This document shows, piece by piece, positions 18,820 to 27,400 of a DNA stretch of 64,000 nt. Source of the stretch: Bacteroidales bacterium WCE2008 (lineage in GTDB: Bacteria; Bacteroidota; Bacteroidia; Bacteroidales; UBA932). Every line of letters begins with the position of its first letter. Within the stretch, counting starts at the first letter, position 1. The position numbers were made by a program, and so were the translations under genes. The stretch is taken from the NCBI GenBank assembly GCA_900167925.1, contig FUZM01000002.1:310001-374000 (forward strand), read 5' to 3'. The notes under the pieces were generated by a model, which worked only from the letters and a program-made list of their open reading frames with translations, searched no databases and was not told the origin of the DNA.

Positions 18820-21095
18820 TGCTTGTCCACCTTAAAGAATTGTGGTTTTCCAAGCTTGAAGGAATCCTTTGCCCTTATATCCTCAACGCTAGCGCCGAAC
18901 AAGACATCATATCTGCCTGAGGCCGTCTCCCAGCGGGAAGCCTCCTCATTGAAAGAAGCAAGTTCATAAGCACTTACCTTGAATGTAAGAGTATGGCTCT
19001 CCCCGGGGGCGAGAAGGCCGGTCTTGGCGAAAGCCTTAAGTTCCCTGGCCGGCTTTTCAAGGCCGCCTGCAGGGGCGCTTACATAGACCTCGACCACTTC
19101 CCTGCCTGCTACGGAACCGGTATTGGTGACGGTGACCGAAGCAGTAAAACCATCCTCAGAAGCCTTTACGGACGGCTTGTCATAGCTGAAAGAAGTATAG
19201 CTGAGTCCATATCCGAAAGGATAGGAAACCTCGATATCACGGGTATCGAAAAGACGGTATCCCACCCATATTCCTTCCGCATAGTCAGTATAGTCTATAT
19301 CCTTGACCGCGATCCTGGAACGGTACCTGTTTCTCTGGAGGAAACGGCTGTATTCATCCGGGAAATTACGGGACGAAAGATGGTCCATGTAATTGACAGG
19401 GAAAGTCATAGGAAGCTTTCCGGAAGGATTGATCTCCCCCTTGAGCACCTGGGCTATGGCATTCGCGCCCTCCTGGCCCGGAGACCACGGGAGAAGGATG
19501 GCATCCACCTGATTCTTCCATGAAGCCGTCTCGATCACTCCGCCGATATTCAGTATCACGATGACCTTCTTTCCTTCGGCATGATAAGCTCTCGACACTC
19601 TGCAGATAAGATTACGCTCGACCTCGGAAAGCTCGAAATCGTCCTCCACGTTACGGTCGGCGCCCTCTCCTGCATTGCGGCCTATCACTACGACGGCGAC
19701 GTCGTCATTCTTGGCCTGATCACGTATCGTCTCGGAAGGGATATCCACCTCCTTGAGCTTCGGACTGCCCAGAAGGATATACTGCCCCGAAGAAGACATG
19801 TTCCGGGATGCATTCGCATACCTGTAATTCGCATCATAGAAATCCACCAGACCCTTGTCGAGCTGGAATCCGGCATTCTCGAGTCCCTGTCTCATGTTGA
19901 CGACATAGGCCTTGTTCACATTGCCCGAGCCGGTTCCTCCGGCAATGAAATCGACGGAGGAGATGCCGTAGAGAGCGACTTTCTCCCCTCCCTCAAGAGG
20001 AAGGGCGGCCTCGTTGCGGAGCATTACGACAGACTCTCCGGCAGCATCCAGGGCGACCTTGGCATGGGCCTCGAGGTCGGGCTTTTCGCTATAATGATAT
20101 CCATTGAAGCGAGGAGTACGGACGATATATTCCAGTATCCTGCGGACATTCCTGTCAAGATCCTCTATCGGGAGACTGCCATTCCTGACAGCATCCAGGA
20201 TCCTTACGATCTCTGTCTCGGCACCCGGCTCCATCAGGTCGTTGCCTGCCTTTACGGCCGTAACTGTACCGGCCTTGTTGCCCCAGTCGGTCATCACGAT
20301 TCCCTTGAATCCCCAGTCATTGCGGAGTACGCTTGTGAGAAGGTAATGGCTCTGCTGGGTGAATTCTCCGTTGAGCCTGTTGTATGACGACATGACTGTC
20401 CATGGATCCGACTCCCTTACAGCTATCTCGAAGTTCTTCAGATATATTTCGCGCAGAGCCCTCTCGCTCACACGCGCGTCATTCTCCAGACGGTTCGTCT
20501 CCTGATTGTTGGCGGCGTAATGCTTTATCGAAGTTCCGACTCCGTTGGACTGGACACCGCGCACATAAGCCGCTGCAATCTTGCCCGAAAGGACCGGATC
20601 CTCGGAGAAATACTCGAAATTACGGCCGCAGAGAGGGTTTCTATGGATATTCATTCCAGGGGCCAGGAGCACATCGACGCCATACTCAAGAACCTCGTCG
20701 CCCATGGCTGCGGTGACTTTCTCGACAAGGTCGACGTCCCATGAGCTGGCGAGCAGCGTTCCTACAGGGAAACCGGTACAATAGAAGGTGGCGTCAGAGC
20801 CCGGTCTAACCGGATCGATCCTCAGTCCGGCAGGGCCGTCAGCAAGGACAGTGGCCGGGATCCCGAGACGAGGTATCGCCCTGGTAACTCCGGCTGCTCC
20901 CGGAACCAGCATGGTGCTTCCTGTAGGAATACCGCCGATATTGACCGGACGGCTTGCCCCGACTGCCAGTCCAGCCTTCTCCTCAAGGGTCATTGCCTTG
21001 AGTACTTCGTCTATATTATCCTTGCGCAGCTGCGGCTGTGCGAACATAGGGAGGGTGCAGAAAGCGACACCGAGAATCATTAGGATCTTATTCAT
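18816..21095 (-). CDS. Glycoside hydrolase family 3 beta-glucosidase/xylosidase, secreted
   Basis: A 759-residue GH3 enzyme with a signal peptide (about residues 1-19, PMFAQ). The N-terminal TIM-barrel holds GPAGLRIDP, the substrate motif KHYAANNQE and the nucleophile in VMTDWGN (Asp 270). The alpha/beta sandwich domain follows (about 370-600), then a fibronectin-III-like C-terminal domain (VTVTNTGSVAGREVVEVYV). It removes beta-linked glucose, xylose or similar sugars from oligosaccharide ends, probably in the periplasm. It stands alone, so its link to the GH43 locus 5 kb away is only suggestive. Confidence 0.95.
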   Translation of the reverse strand: MNKILMILGVAFCTLPMFAQPQLRKDNIDEVLKAMTLEEKAGLAVGASRPVNIGGIPTGSTMLVPGAAGVTRAIPRLGIPATVLADGPAGLRIDPVRPGSDATFYCTGFPVGTLLASSWDVDLVEKVTAAMGDEVLEYGVDVLLAPGMNIHRNPLCGRNFEYFSEDPVLSGKIAAAYVRGVQSNGVGTSIKHYAANNQETNRLENDARVSERALREIYLKNFEIAVRESDPWTVMSSYNRLNGEFTQQSHYLLTSVLRNDWGFKGIVMTDWGNKAGTVTAVKAGNDLMEPGAETEIVRILDAVRNGSLPIEDLDRNVRRILEYIVRTPRFNGYHYSEKPDLEAHAKVALDAAGESVVMLRNEAALPLEGGEKVALYGISSVDFIAGGTGSGNVNKAYVVNMRQGLENAGFQLDKGLVDFYDANYRYANASRNMSSSGQYILLGSPKLKEVDIPSETIRDQAKNDDVAVVVIGRNAGEGADRNVEDDFELSEVERNLICRVSRAYHAEGKKVIVILNIGGVIETASWKNQVDAILLPWSPGQEGANAIAQVLKGEINPSGKLPMTFPVNYMDHLSSRNFPDEYSRFLQRNRYRSRIAVKDIDYTDYAEGIWVGYRLFDTRDIEVSYPFGYGLSYTSFSYDKPSVKASEDGFTASVTVTNTGSVAGREVVEVYVSAPAGGLEKPARELKAFAKTGLLAPGESHTLTFKVSAYELASFNEEASRWETASGRYDVLFGASVEDIRAKDSFKLGKPQFFKVDKH

Positions 21096-21115
21096 ATGGC
21101 AAGGTGTTGTTCAGA

Positions 21116-21123
21116 CAAATTTA
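21116..21123 (-). promoter_or_regulatory. -7 element (TAAATTTG) of the GH3 gene
   Basis: TAAATTTG on the minus strand fully matches TAnnTTTG; the upstream region at the -33 distance is T-rich without a clear TTG. The leader before the ATG at 21095 would be about 15 bases. Confidence 0.5.
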
Positions 21124-21147
21124 AGAAATAAAGTGGGAAAAAATCAG

Positions 21148-21155
21148 TATATTCG
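21148..21155 (+). promoter_or_regulatory. TATATTCG, possible -7 element of the CDF gene, very short leader
   Basis: TATATTCG ends 7 bases before the ATG at 21163. The identical octamer has the identical 7-base spacing in front of the TPR-AraC gene at 28338. A transcript starting at the usual distance would be essentially leaderless. Confidence 0.45.
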
Positions 21156-21162
21156 CATTACT

Positions 21163-22056
21163 ATGTCAAGAACAGATGAATTATCAAGAGTAACCATATC
21201 AGGTGCCGTCGCCAACATCGCTCTGTCAGCCTTGAAACTGGGAGCAGGCCTGGCAGGACGCAGTACCGCCATGATAGCGGATGCCGTCCACTCTTTGACA
21301 GACCTTGTAAGCGACGTTATCGTGCTTCTGATGGTCCATGTCTCTTCAAAGGAGCATGACCGGGGGCATGAATACGGTCATGGAAAATTCGAGACTCTTG
21401 CGACTGCTTTCGTAGCCGTGATGCTTCTGGCGGTCGGAGTGAAGATGTGCGTCGACGGGATGGGAAAAGTGCTCTATGTCATACGCGGAGGCACCCTCGA
21501 ATCCCCGGGAATCATCGCCCTCGCGGCCGCATTGGTTTCTATCGCCGTCAAGGAGTTTCTCTATCAGTGGACCTCCCGCACGGGAAAGAAATATGACTCC
21601 CCTTCCGTAGTCGCGAATGCATGGCACCACCGTACCGATGCCTTCTCATCCGTTGCGGCAGCCCTGGGCATCGGCCTGGCCCTCCTTCTGGGTGGCAAAT
21701 GGACCGTAATGGACCCTCTGGTATGCTGTGGCATCAGCGTATTCATCTTCGTCGTGGCTTTCAGGATGGGAATTCCTGCGCTGAACGAACTAACCGAATC
21801 ATCCCTGTCCGAAGGCACCGAAGCCGAAATAAAGGAATTGATCGCATCCGTGGACGGCGTCCAGGATGTGCACGCCCTGAAGACCAGGAAGAATGGACCT
21901 TCGACAATAATCGATACCCATATAGTAGTCAACCAGACATTGACGGTCAAAGATGCCCATGATATCACCGTCGAGGCCGAGAAGAAGCTCCGCGAGAGGT
22001 TCGGCCAGTCCACTCAGATATCGATCCATGTAGAGCCAGATGTCGAATCCGATTAG
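21163..22056 (+). CDS. Cation diffusion facilitator (CDF) family efflux transporter
   Basis: A 297-residue inner-membrane metal exporter. Six TM segments cover about residues 10-200; metal-site residues typical of CDF proteins are visible in MIADAVHSLTDLVSD (TM2) and NAWHHRTDAFSSV (TM5), and HEYGHGKFETLA is the usual loop motif. A cytoplasmic ferredoxin-like domain follows (IKELIASVDGVQDVHALKTRKNG). Likely substrates are zinc, iron or manganese. The open frame runs further upstream into the GH3 gene; I chose the ATG at 21163 because family homology begins there. The winged-helix gene starts 13 bases downstream. Confidence 0.92.
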   Translation: MSRTDELSRVTISGAVANIALSALKLGAGLAGRSTAMIADAVHSLTDLVSDVIVLLMVHVSSKEHDRGHEYGHGKFETLATAFVAVMLLAVGVKMCVDGMGKVLYVIRGGTLESPGIIALAAALVSIAVKEFLYQWTSRTGKKYDSPSVVANAWHHRTDAFSSVAAALGIGLALLLGGKWTVMDPLVCCGISVFIFVVAFRMGIPALNELTESSLSEGTEAEIKELIASVDGVQDVHALKTRKNGPSTIIDTHIVVNQTLTVKDAHDITVEAEKKLRERFGQSTQISIHVEPDVESD

Positions 22057-22069
22057 AAATAACTGCCAC

Positions 22070-22723
22070 ATGAAGCATAATATCTCATCATTCATAGTCG
22101 TACTGCTGTTTCTCGCCGCCATCTTTTCCGGCGAGCGCAGCTACAAGAATGCCAGAATCATGATCATCAGCGACCTCAACAGCGCTCTGTCCTCTACTCT
22201 GGCAAGCACTCCGGACGATGTCATCACTCCCGACACAGTCGCAATGATGCGCGACAACCTGACGCTGCTCCTCCTGAAGGACAGCACCTATATCGCCTAC
22301 TGCCTCCCCGGAGACAAGCACAGCGGAATCTGCAGCGATGTCATGAATCTGGATGACGCTGCCGTACGCAGCTATGCGGACGTCTCGATGGCCGCTGTCC
22401 TCGGACTCGCGGACAAGAGACTGCCGGCCGCATTCTCTCTGATTGCCATATCATGGATGCTCGGTATCATGATCCCGGTCCGGAAAAACAGAGGCCTGGA
22501 GCTTCAGCTGACCCCGATGCAGCAGCGGCTGCTGGAGATGTTCCAGTCCGCCCCTGAAGGCGAGCTTTCGAAGGATGAGATCTGCCGGACGCTCTGGCCG
22601 GGAAAGCCTGTGACGGACGATGCGATGTACTCGCTGATCCGCCATTTCAAGAAAGCCTTGAGCGGCAGCGGATACGGGATCGAGACCCGGCGCGGTATCG
22701 GATACAGACTGAAAAAACGCTGA
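22070..22723 (+). CDS. Membrane-anchored winged-helix transcription regulator
   Basis: A 217-residue protein with one TM segment near residues 5-22, an extracytoplasmic domain of about 90 residues with no recognised family, a second TM near 120-138 (AAFSLIAISWMLGIMIPV), and a C-terminal OmpR/ToxR-type winged helix (about 145-217; LTPMQQRLLEMF, SKDEICRTLWPGKPVTDDAMYSLIRHFKKAL, IETRRGIGYRL). It resembles ToxR-type regulators with the domain order reversed. An in-frame ATG at 22040 would overlap the CDF gene by 17 bases; 22070 fits the membrane-anchor start better. Tandem TGTCAGA repeats just after its stop suggest it controls the next gene. Confidence 0.82.
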   Translation: MKHNISSFIVVLLFLAAIFSGERSYKNARIMIISDLNSALSSTLASTPDDVITPDTVAMMRDNLTLLLLKDSTYIAYCLPGDKHSGICSDVMNLDDAAVRSYADVSMAAVLGLADKRLPAAFSLIAISWMLGIMIPVRKNRGLELQLTPMQQRLLEMFQSAPEGELSKDEICRTLWPGKPVTDDAMYSLIRHFKKALSGSGYGIETRRGIGYRLKKR

Positions 22724-22731
22724 CAGGCAAT

Positions 22732-22760
22732 TGTCAGACAAATGTCAGAGAGTTTCTGAC
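22732..22760. promoter_or_regulatory. Direct repeats TGTCAGA spaced by 11 bases plus an inverted copy, candidate winged-helix binding site
   Basis: TGTCAGA occurs at 22732-22738 and again at 22743-22749, exactly one helical turn apart, and an inverted copy TCTGAC is at 22755-22760. Tandem half-sites 10-11 bp apart are the usual targets of OmpR/PhoB-type winged helices. The block lies just upstream of a -7 element (22782-22789), as expected for an activator. The repeats are seen; the function is inferred. Confidence 0.5.
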
Positions 22761-22781
22761 GGACTTTCAACTTCTTCATTG

Positions 22782-22789
22782 TACGTTTG
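22782..22789 (+). promoter_or_regulatory. -7 element (TACGTTTG) of the 22814 receptor gene
   Basis: TACGTTTG fully matches TAnnTTTG, about 24 bases before the ATG. No TTG is present at the normal -33 position, which fits a promoter that needs an activator bound at the repeats upstream. Confidence 0.55.
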
Positions 22790-22813
22790 TGCCGTTGAAA
22801 AAGATCACAACCA

Positions 22814-24943
22814 ATGAAGAAGTTTTTTATTGCATTATCCATTATCCTGCATGCGACGCTGTCAGTCGCGCAGCAGATTGACACCACCGGCGTTTACGCC
22901 GAAAAGACCGATTCTCTCAGCGCGGCCGGAGTCGTCGCCCAGAGGAATCTCGTCAGACTGAAAGCTGACCGTATCACCTACGATGTCGGGAATGATATCG
23001 ACGCCAGGAGCATGACTGTCCTGGACATGCTCCGCAAGATCCCGATGGTGAATGTAGGCGCGGATGACAGCATAACCATAGGAGGCAGCAGCTCTTTCAA
23101 GGTCTATGTAGACGGCCGTCCGGACCAGATGCTTACCGCCAACCCCTCGAGAATGTTCAGGGCCATGCCTGCAAGCAACATAAAGAGCATAGAAGTAATC
23201 ACCAATCCGGGGGCGAGATACGATGCCGAAGGGGTCGGGGGCGTGCTCGAGATTACGACCTTCCGCGCATCGCGAAAGGCTCTCCATGACGGAATCTACG
23301 GGGACATTATGGGCTTCGGCAATTCGACCGGGAGCGGATACGGTTCCCTTAGCCTGAGCGCCCGTCTCGGAAAATGGACAGTAAGTTCCGACCTTCAGCC
23401 GTCGAGCTATCGCACTTCCGGGCTAGAAAGTCTGACGGAAAACAATTCAAGGGGGCATTTCTCCCGGGAGGAAAAGCGCCAGAGTATAGTAAACAACTCA
23501 TACACAGGAACATTTTCCGCAAACTTCGAACCTGATTCCCTTAATCTGATATCCGCTTCGATAGGGCTGGATCATTCCCCGAACTGGGGCAGGATGGATC
23601 ATGGACATTTCGAGGCCGCGAATGCATATTCATACGACATGACAGCCGCCTATGACGAGACCTGGAGCTCCGTCAAGGGAAGTCTCGACTGGCAACACCG
23701 GTCCAGGAAAAATCCTGACAGGATTCTTACGCTTTCATGGCAGATCTCCGACAATCCGGCCAGGACCCGGGACACGACTTTCATTGCCAATGTCAGCGGC
23801 GTCCTTCCCTTCGATGCCGACAAGATCCTGCTCATAAAGGACAACAAGATTCTCGAAAACACATTCCAGGCAGACCTGACCACTCCTGTCGGCGCCAGCC
23901 AGTCGCTCAGCACTGGCGCCAAACTGATTCTGCGTCATTTCGGCACAGAAGCTACCGACGGGACGACTCCGACAGACTACGATTACCACAGCAACATAGG
24001 AGCGGCTTATGCTGAATATACGGGTTCCTTCGGCAACTTCACATTGACCGGAGGACTGCGTTATGAGCATACATGGCAGGATTATTCGCAGACCGGCAAC
24101 AGCTTCAGCCTCGACTACGGGAACCTCGTCCCGAACGCCAGCATCCAATACACCCTCAGCACCCTGAGCAATCTAAGCCTGACTTATAATCTGCGTATCG
24201 GGCGCCCGGGGATATCACTTCTGAGCCCATATATCGACCGCATCACCCCGAACTACATTTCCTACGGCAATCCTGATCTCGAAGCGGAAAAAAGCCACAG
24301 ACTGAACCTGATATACAACTACTCCGGCCCGCGCTGGATAATAAGCGCCCGATTTGCAGACTATTTCAGCGATAACGGCATTGAAAGATATACCATCTTC
24401 AAAGGAGATATCGCAGAGAGGACTTACGGGAATATCGTAAGACGCAACTCTGTCGAAGCAAATATATATGTCAGCTGCAACGCAAGCGGAAAGACCCGCC
24501 TGTCCTTTTCCGCAGACGGAGGATACCAGCATTACCGGAGTGAGGTCCTGGGCCTGAGGAATGAAGGATTCGGGGTTTCTACGGTTACCGGCATAGAGCA
24601 GGTACTTCCCTGGGATATCAGTCTGAGCTCTTATCTGTATCTTTCGACCAAGTCGCATACTCTCCAGGGCTGGTATAAAGACAAGCCTTATATCAGCGTC
24701 AGGCTGGCTAAATCATTCCTGGAGGACAAGCTTACGATAGTGCTTTCCGGAGTGACCGACTTCGGGAAAGGAAAACTGGAATCGACGTCCTGGGCCAAAG
24801 GCAGAGACTTCTCGAAGAAAGACGTGTCCTTGACCCCGTGGCGCTCGGTCGGACTCGGCATAAGCTGGACCTTCGGCAAGAAGCGCATAGAAGTCAAAAA
24901 GGCATCCCGATCCATCGTCAACGACGATACTGTCGGCGGATAG
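22814..24943 (+). CDS. TonB-receptor-like outer-membrane beta-barrel protein with plug, no carboxypeptidase-like domain
   Basis: A 709-residue outer-membrane protein. A signal peptide (to about residue 19, LSVAQ) is followed directly by a plug domain (RLKADRITYDVGNDIDARSM, FKVYVDGRPDQML, IKSIEVITNPGARYDAEGVGGVLEI) and a barrel (GLRYEHTWQDYSQTGNSFS, YGNPDLEAEKSHRLNLIYNY), typical of the OMP beta-barrel-3 family. It is shorter than SusC proteins and lacks a SusD partner. It lies next to a membrane winged-helix regulator with candidate binding repeats between them. Metal or small-molecule uptake is a guess from the CDF neighbour only. Confidence 0.88.
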   Translation: MKKFFIALSIILHATLSVAQQIDTTGVYAEKTDSLSAAGVVAQRNLVRLKADRITYDVGNDIDARSMTVLDMLRKIPMVNVGADDSITIGGSSSFKVYVDGRPDQMLTANPSRMFRAMPASNIKSIEVITNPGARYDAEGVGGVLEITTFRASRKALHDGIYGDIMGFGNSTGSGYGSLSLSARLGKWTVSSDLQPSSYRTSGLESLTENNSRGHFSREEKRQSIVNNSYTGTFSANFEPDSLNLISASIGLDHSPNWGRMDHGHFEAANAYSYDMTAAYDETWSSVKGSLDWQHRSRKNPDRILTLSWQISDNPARTRDTTFIANVSGVLPFDADKILLIKDNKILENTFQADLTTPVGASQSLSTGAKLILRHFGTEATDGTTPTDYDYHSNIGAAYAEYTGSFGNFTLTGGLRYEHTWQDYSQTGNSFSLDYGNLVPNASIQYTLSTLSNLSLTYNLRIGRPGISLLSPYIDRITPNYISYGNPDLEAEKSHRLNLIYNYSGPRWIISARFADYFSDNGIERYTIFKGDIAERTYGNIVRRNSVEANIYVSCNASGKTRLSFSADGGYQHYRSEVLGLRNEGFGVSTVTGIEQVLPWDISLSSYLYLSTKSHTLQGWYKDKPYISVRLAKSFLEDKLTIVLSGVTDFGKGKLESTSWAKGRDFSKKDVSLTPWRSVGLGISWTFGKKRIEVKKASRSIVNDDTVGG

Positions 24944-24969
24944 CAATGCTATATTGCAGACAAGTCCTT

Positions 24970-27396
24970 TCAGCCACGCTTGCGGGCCTCCTTTTCTCCG
25001 TAGCCGTAACCATAGCCGTAGCCGTATTCCATTCCGGATTTGCAGCCGTAGCCATCTCCGTAGCCGTAGCGATACTTTCGCGCACGACGGTTGAAGTCGT
25101 TGATGACTATGTTCAGGTTCCTTATCGGATTGATCCTGTCATGGGCGGCGACGTCGATCTCCCGGAGCAGTTTCAGCGAAGTATAATCGCAACGCACCAC
25201 GAACAGGGTCGCATCTACGCACTTGTTGACGATTGACGAATCAGCCACAGGGAAATATGGAGTGCTGTCAAGGATAATATAGTCGTACCGCTTCCTCAAC
25301 TGCGAGATAAGTTCCTCATGCCGCCCCCGGGCCAGCAGCTCGTTCGGATTAGGAGGGATCATGCCTGCAGGGAGCAAGTCGAGATGGCTGCTTACCCCGC
25401 TTGGGGTTATGATCTCGTCCAGATCCGTATTCTTCCCGCTGAGATACCCATAAAGCGATTTCAATTCATCAGCCTCATACTTGAATATCTTCGAAAGGGC
25501 AGGCTTGCGAAGGTCCATTCCTACGAGAATCACCTTCATGCCCACATATGCCAGGGACAAGGCCAGATTGGCAGCCACGAAAGACTTTCCCTCGCCCAGC
25601 ACGGAAGAAGTGACCTGAAAAACCCTCGCGTCCGGGATGGACTGGACGGTGGACCGCAGCATACGGAACGATTCGCTGAGCGAATCATATCCGCCTTTTG
25701 GAATAAGCTTGTAGCTCTTGGTCACGCTATTTGGCAGCACTGCCAGGATCGGGGCGTCCACGACATTCTCCACGTCATGCCTGGTCTCGACCTTGCTCCT
25801 TATGAAAGACCTGAACCTCTCGGCGAAAGGACACACAAGGAAACCGCATATGAGTGCGAGAAGATAGATCATCCTGCGGTTTGGAGCGACAGGCCGGTCT
25901 GGTCCGAAGGCAGCCTCTATCACCCGGAACGTATCCGCTTCTCCATACATGGTAATCTGGTTCTCTTCCCTCTTCTGCTGGAGCAGGAGGTACAGAGGCT
26001 CGATCACTTCCATCTTCCTGGAGAACTGCTGCAGCTCAAGCTGCTGCTTCGGGATGGCGGTAATATGGCTCCTGTTCCTGCCGAGCACTTTCTCGATCTC
26101 CTTCTCCCGGAGAGTATAGACGCCGACAAGATTCGACAGCGATGATTCGATGCTTCTCTTGCTGATATCAAGCTCTGTATTCACGGCCATGACCTTAGGG
26201 TTCGATTCAGAAGAGTTTGCGACCATGCGCTCGCGGCCGACTACCCTTTCATTGTAGTTCTTTATCATGGCGTCAAGGCTCGCATCCGTGATTCCGACAT
26301 TGGCCGGAAGGACTCTGTATGAACCCTCCGGAGTCTCCGACATGTAATCGGAAATCATGCCCAGCACCTGCAGCTGGAGACGGACATCGTTCAGCTGGTC
26401 CCTGTAAGACATGTCGTTCGATATCGCAAGGCTTGTCTGGGTTTCATTGTCCACGAGCGCCCGGGACGACTGGTAATCCTTGTAGCCCGCCTCGGCGTCG
26501 CTCAGCTGGCCTGATATCTCCGCGAGACGGCTGTCAATGAAATCGATGATGTTCAGGGATGTCTGCGCCTTGTACTGTCTCGCCTCCTGGTTGAAGATGA
26601 CCACAAGGTTATCCAGTATGTCTGACGCTCTGGACGGAGACGAGTCAGTAAAGCTGACAAGTACTATGTCGGTACGGGCTGCATTCTTTCCCTGGACTGA
26701 GATGCTGAGGTTTTTCACGAAGTTTCCGGCAGTAGCGTAAGGCGTGTTCCAGGTTGAAAGATATTTTTTCCCGGAAGCCATATTTTCAGGATTCCGGAGT
26801 TCCAGGGTAAATTCAAGCCCCCCGACGGTCACCGGGGTGCCATAGGCGTAATCGACTTTCTTTCCAGGGACGGGCTCCCCGTTCAAGGAAAGACCGGTCA
26901 CACGGAATTTTCCGCCGGCCAGATGCCTGAACTCAAGACGCACGCTCTTGAGTTCTTTGTCTGAGGAGGTGGCGACGGACATTGCGAAAGGATTGTTTCC
27001 GTAGTATTCGGCACATCTCAGGCCGTACATCTCCTTGCTGTAATATCTGGTATTGAGGCCCAGCCGCTCTACGACCTGTCTCATCAGCGAAGGACTCTTC
27101 AGTATGAACACTTCATTGTCCAGTCTCTTGTTGCCTGATATGTCAGACATGCCCGGCAGAAGAGACAGTTCCGAGCTCAGATTGTGCTCATTCCCGTTAA
27201 GCTTTATCCAGGTCGTGCGCTCATAGGCAGGTGTCTGGGTCCTCAGATAAAAGAAGGCCAGAGTCAGGGAGACTATCACGGCTGCGACAATCCAGCCTCG
27301 CAGACGCCAGAAATACGCCAACAGTTCACGTATGACCAGACTGCCGTCCTCATACAGGGCGGATTCGTTTCTGTTTCGGATATCGTATGTTTCCAT
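24970..27396 (-). CDS. Wzc-like polysaccharide co-polymerase and bacterial tyrosine autokinase
   Basis: An 808-residue inner-membrane protein controlling capsule or exopolysaccharide chain length and export. A Wzz domain with TM1 near residues 34-53 and a long coiled-coil periplasmic segment precede TM2 near 505-522 and a cytoplasmic BY-kinase domain: Walker A SSVLGEGKSF near 596, Walker A' LVGMDLRKP, Walker B YIILDSTPYF. The C-terminus is a Tyr/Gly repeat with nine tyrosines in the last 40 residues, the autophosphorylation cluster. It follows the Wza-like gene by 4 bases. No flippase, polymerase or other polysaccharide genes adjoin, so this export pair serves a locus elsewhere. Confidence 0.95.
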   Translation of the reverse strand: METYDIRNRNESALYEDGSLVIRELLAYFWRLRGWIVAAVIVSLTLAFFYLRTQTPAYERTTWIKLNGNEHNLSSELSLLPGMSDISGNKRLDNEVFILKSPSLMRQVVERLGLNTRYYSKEMYGLRCAEYYGNNPFAMSVATSSDKELKSVRLEFRHLAGGKFRVTGLSLNGEPVPGKKVDYAYGTPVTVGGLEFTLELRNPENMASGKKYLSTWNTPYATAGNFVKNLSISVQGKNAARTDIVLVSFTDSSPSRASDILDNLVVIFNQEARQYKAQTSLNIIDFIDSRLAEISGQLSDAEAGYKDYQSSRALVDNETQTSLAISNDMSYRDQLNDVRLQLQVLGMISDYMSETPEGSYRVLPANVGITDASLDAMIKNYNERVVGRERMVANSSESNPKVMAVNTELDISKRSIESSLSNLVGVYTLREKEIEKVLGRNRSHITAIPKQQLELQQFSRKMEVIEPLYLLLQQKREENQITMYGEADTFRVIEAAFGPDRPVAPNRRMIYLLALICGFLVCPFAERFRSFIRSKVETRHDVENVVDAPILAVLPNSVTKSYKLIPKGGYDSLSESFRMLRSTVQSIPDARVFQVTSSVLGEGKSFVAANLALSLAYVGMKVILVGMDLRKPALSKIFKYEADELKSLYGYLSGKNTDLDEIITPSGVSSHLDLLPAGMIPPNPNELLARGRHEELISQLRKRYDYIILDSTPYFPVADSSIVNKCVDATLFVVRCDYTSLKLLREIDVAAHDRINPIRNLNIVINDFNRRARKYRYGYGDGYGCKSGMEYGYGYGYGYGEKEARKRG
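24998..25071 (-). repeat. Imperfect GCCGTA hexamer repeats encoding the Tyr-Gly tail of the Wzc-like kinase
   Basis: Runs of GCCGTA and GCCATA-like units (24998-25026 and 25043-25071) encode YG dipeptides in the C-terminal tyrosine cluster. Copy-number change in whole units would stay in frame and alter the number of phosphorylatable tyrosines. Confidence 0.7.
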
Positions 27397-27400
27397 GGCT

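Noticed and set aside
20788-21162. N-terminal extension of the CDF transporter
   Set aside because: This open frame runs through the opposite-strand GH3 gene and encodes a low-complexity stretch; the transporter starts at 21163.
22744-22760. GTCAGA-5-TCTGAC inverted repeat considered as a terminator of the winged-helix gene
   Set aside because: The stem is only 6 bp and no T run follows; a protein-binding role fits better.
24998-25071. Short tandem units considered as a CRISPR or minisatellite array
   Set aside because: Units are 6 bases without spacers and encode the Tyr-Gly tail of the kinase.
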